The translations under genes and the position numbers were made by a program. Below are positions 62,151 to 64,000 of a stretch of DNA of 64,000 nt, in pieces. The DNA is from Canibacter oris. GTDB taxonomy: Bacteria; Actinomycetota; Actinomycetes; Actinomycetales; Microbacteriaceae. The first letter of the stretch is position 1. Each line of letters opens with the position of its first letter. The stretch lies in the NCBI RefSeq assembly GCF_014197205.1, contig NZ_JACIFD010000005.1:1-64000 (forward strand), in the 5' to 3' direction. Below the pieces are notes generated by a model. That model did no database searches and was not told where the DNA came from. It saw only the letters and a list, made by a program, of their open reading frames with translations.

Positions 62151-62951
62151 TTATGCCGTGGCTGCCACCACCGGGTTTCTTAAAATTCCAATACCGGCAA
62201 TTTCAACCTCTACGGTGTCGCCCGGGTGCAACCGCCCGACACCCGCCGGAGTGCCGGTGAGAATCACATCTCCCGGCAGCAGCGTCCAGACGCTAGAGGC
62301 GTAAGACACAATGCGCGCCAGAGAATGAATCAGGTCTTTAGTGTTACCGTCCTGTTTCACCTCACCATTAACCCGCGTCTGCAGTCGCAGGTTGTCATAG
62401 CTGAGGTCAGTTTCGATAACCGGGCCGAGCGGGCAGAAAGTATCAAAGCCTTTGGCTCTTGCCCACTGCCCGTCAGCAATCTGCAAATCCCGGGCGGTCA
62501 CATCATTTGCGCAGGTGAAACCGTACACGATTTCCAGCGCCCGCTCCTCAGGAACGTCTTTACCGACTGCGCCAATCACGAGCGCCAGCTCTCCCTCGAA
62601 TTCCACCCGCTCAGAAACCGGCGGAATCACAATCGCGTCTCCTGGGCCGATGACGCTGGTGTTTGGTTTCAGAAACAGCAACGGCTCCGCGGTTTGCCCA
62701 CCGCCGGTCACGTTTTGCATTTCAGCGATGTGCTCCCGGTAGTTTTTCCCGACCGCAATGACTTTTGAGCGTGGAATAACCGGCGCTAAAACTGTCACCT
62801 CCGGGAATTTGAAACGTCTTCCCGTGGTGTCATAATCTCCCAGCATCGGGTCAGAGACCAGCTCGACCAGCTCCAGCTCAGTGCCGTCGGCTGACTCATC
62901 AACGATACCGAAGGTAATCGCGTCGGCGGCGCGAAAGCGAACAACCTTCAT
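62151..62951 (-). CDS. Fumarylacetoacetate hydrolase family protein
   Basis: A 266-residue FAH-fold hydrolase/isomerase. Family motifs: IAVGKNYREHIAEM (about 65-78), FLKPNTSVIGPGDAI (about 92-106), EFEGELALVIG with metal-binding Glu residues (about 115-125), and the C-terminal GDVILTGTPAGVGRLHPGD. Substrate cannot be told; the acylpyruvase/oxaloacetate-related group is likely. It starts on the ilvE stop (TAATG), so the two are cotranscribed. Confidence 0.9.
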   Translation of the reverse strand: MKVVRFRAADAITFGIVDESADGTELELVELVSDPMLGDYDTTGRRFKFPEVTVLAPVIPRSKVIAVGKNYREHIAEMQNVTGGGQTAEPLLFLKPNTSVIGPGDAIVIPPVSERVEFEGELALVIGAVGKDVPEERALEIVYGFTCANDVTARDLQIADGQWARAKGFDTFCPLGPVIETDLSYDNLRLQTRVNGEVKQDGNTKDLIHSLARIVSYASSVWTLLPGDVILTGTPAGVGRLHPGDTVEVEIAGIGILRNPVVAATA

Positions 62952-64000
62952 TAGCGTACCTGCTGTACCCAGTTGCGAGTGTCTGGTAGCAGCCCGAACT
63001 GAATGCCGGTGAGCTCTTCGCGCAGCCGCATAGTAACCTCGCCGGTTTGCTGCGGCAACACAATCTCGAAGCCATCAAGCCCGTGCAAACTGCCAATTGG
63101 GGCAATTACCGCGGCGGTGCCGCAGGCGAAGGCCTCCTGAATTTCACCGCTGGCAGCGCCGTCTCGCCACTCTGACACGGTGACACGGCGTTCCTCCACG
63201 GTGTGCCCCGCTGCACGTAGCAGCTCGATCAGGCTCGACCGGGTGACGCCCTCCAGAATGTTGCCGTTGGTTTCGGGGGTGATGACGGTGCCGTCACGGC
63301 GCACCAGAAACAGGTTCATGCCACCGAGCTCGTCGATGCGGTCACTGTCGCTGGCGTCGGTAAACAGCACCTGCTGGCAGCCGTTCGCGTAGGCTTCATC
63401 AGTGGCAGCGAGGGAGCCGGCGTAGTTACCCCCGCACTTGGCAAAACCGGTGCCGCCGTGGCCAGCGCGCTTCATCTCAGTTGCGAGCCATAGTTTCACA
63501 GGCTTTACACCCTCAGGGAAGTAGTGCCCGACCGGGCTTGCAATCACGATAAAGCGGGCGCGCTGCGCGCTGCGAACCCCGAGGAAAACCTCGTCGGCGA
63601 TCATAAACGGGCGCAGATACAGGCTGTGCCCGGGGGTGTCTGAAACCCACTCATGATCAATTTTCACAAGCTCAGCGCAGGCCGCCACAAACAGCTCTTC
63701 CGGGATTTCCGGTAGCGCAAGCCGCCGTGCGCTCTTGTTAAAGCGCTGCGCGTTACGCTCTGGGCGGAACAGCGCAATTTTCCCGTCAGGGTGACGGTAG
63801 GCTTTCAACCCCTCGAAGATTTCCTGCCCGTAGTGCAGCACCGCGTTCGCCGGATCAAGACTGAGCGGGCCGTACGGCAGCACCTCGGGGGTTTGCCACC
63901 CGGTCTCTTTCTCCCACACGATGCTCACCATATGGTCGGTGAAGTGCGTGCCAAACCCGGGATTAGCGAGTGCGGAGCTGCGGCGAGCCGGATCCACCTG
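62951..64000 (-). CDS. ilvE: Branched-chain amino acid aminotransferase, 5' end outside window
   Basis: PLP enzyme that makes Val, Leu and Ile from their 2-oxo acids. The fold-type IV motifs are HYGQEIFEGLKAYRHPDG (about 56-73), FRPERNAQRFNKSARRL, the catalytic Lys segment AKCGGNYAGSL (about 203-213) and the EVTRSSLIELLR-like EGVTRSSLIELLR loop. The GTG at 63997 is inside the conserved N-terminus (LANPGFGTHFTDHM follows after 10 residues) and the frame stays open to 64000, so the true start is beyond the edge. Confidence 0.93.
   Translation of the reverse strand, partial: QVDPARRSSALANPGFGTHFTDHMVSIVWEKETGWQTPEVLPYGPLSLDPANAVLHYGQEIFEGLKAYRHPDGKIALFRPERNAQRFNKSARRLALPEIPEELFVAACAELVKIDHEWVSDTPGHSLYLRPFMIADEVFLGVRSAQRARFIVIASPVGHYFPEGVKPVKLWLATEMKRAGHGGTGFAKCGGNYAGSLAATDEAYANGCQQVLFTDASDSDRIDELGGMNLFLVRRDGTVITPETNGNILEGVTRSSLIELLRAAGHTVEERRVTVSEWRDGAASGEIQEAFACGTAAVIAPIGSLHGLDGFEIVLPQQTGEVTMRLREELTGIQFGLLPDTRNWVQQVR

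Overview
The window is chromosomal DNA of a high-G+C actinobacterium, most likely from the Mycobacteriales (Corynebacterium, Dietzia, Lawsonella and Mycobacterium group). The evidence is gene order. A complete dcw (division and cell wall) cluster runs from lspA/divIVA(wag31)-yggT-sepF-ftsZ up to mraZ. It is followed by a DUF3040 gene, a polyprenyl diphosphate synthase, an Rv2175c-like regulator, a PknL-like PASTA kinase, a class II DAHP synthase, an acyltransferase and a FadD15-like ligase, which is the order of the Rv2145c-Rv2187 region of M. tuberculosis. Expected neighbours are missing: yfiH and ylmE between ftsZ and sepF, mptA beside the prenyl synthase, and the bifunctional nuclease between two MerR genes. 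This suggests a streamlined genome. I cannot name the genus from sequence alone.

Layout. 1-16.9 kb, minus strand: lspA (partial), divIVA, yggT, sepF, ftsZ, ftsQ, murC, murG, ftsW, a MurD-like gene, mraY, murF, a MurE-like gene, ftsI, ftsL, rsmH, mraZ. Many genes overlap by ATGA. 17-21.4 kb: DUF3040, idsA-type synthase, Rv2175c-like gene, pknL. 21.4-24.5 kb: a lactococcin-972-type bacteriocin operon (ABC ATPase, 7-TM immunity/permease, prepeptide) inserted before aroG. 24.6-32.3 kb: aroG, plsC, fadD, def, an orphan parA, two MerR genes and garA. 32.3-38.7 kb: a six-gene Mrp antiporter operon. 38.8-54.7 kb: two nearly identical 16S-23S-5S operons in direct orientation, enclosing a lipoprotein gene and a large FtsX-like permease gene. 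55-64 kb: acyltransferase, tgt, a thioredoxin-reductase-like flavoprotein, gltX, a LysR regulator, rlmN, a fumarylacetoacetase-family hydrolase and ilvE (cut by the window end).

The most striking observation is that the genes in the murD and murE positions are open, translationally coupled reading frames whose products have lost their catalytic equipment. Both lack the ATP-binding P-loop. The MurD-like protein lacks the C-terminal amino-acid-binding domain, and the MurE-like protein lacks the N-terminal UDP-binding domain. MurC, MurF, MraY, MurG, FtsW and FtsI look intact. Lipid II is therefore probably still made, so D-Glu and the diamino acid must be added by enzymes encoded elsewhere or by another route, while the dcw copies persist as pseudoenzymes.

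Other points are a shared AACCTTAA element in front of divIVA, ftsZ and a MerR regulator gene, a textbook three-repeat MraZ operator, a G8 tract inside the bacteriocin promoter spacer, several leaderless or near-leaderless promoters, and a 10.2-kb repeat architecture that could let the genes between the rRNA operons be amplified or deleted. Coordinates of RNA ends are estimates from conserved terminal motifs. Function calls rest on family motifs read by eye; no database search was run.
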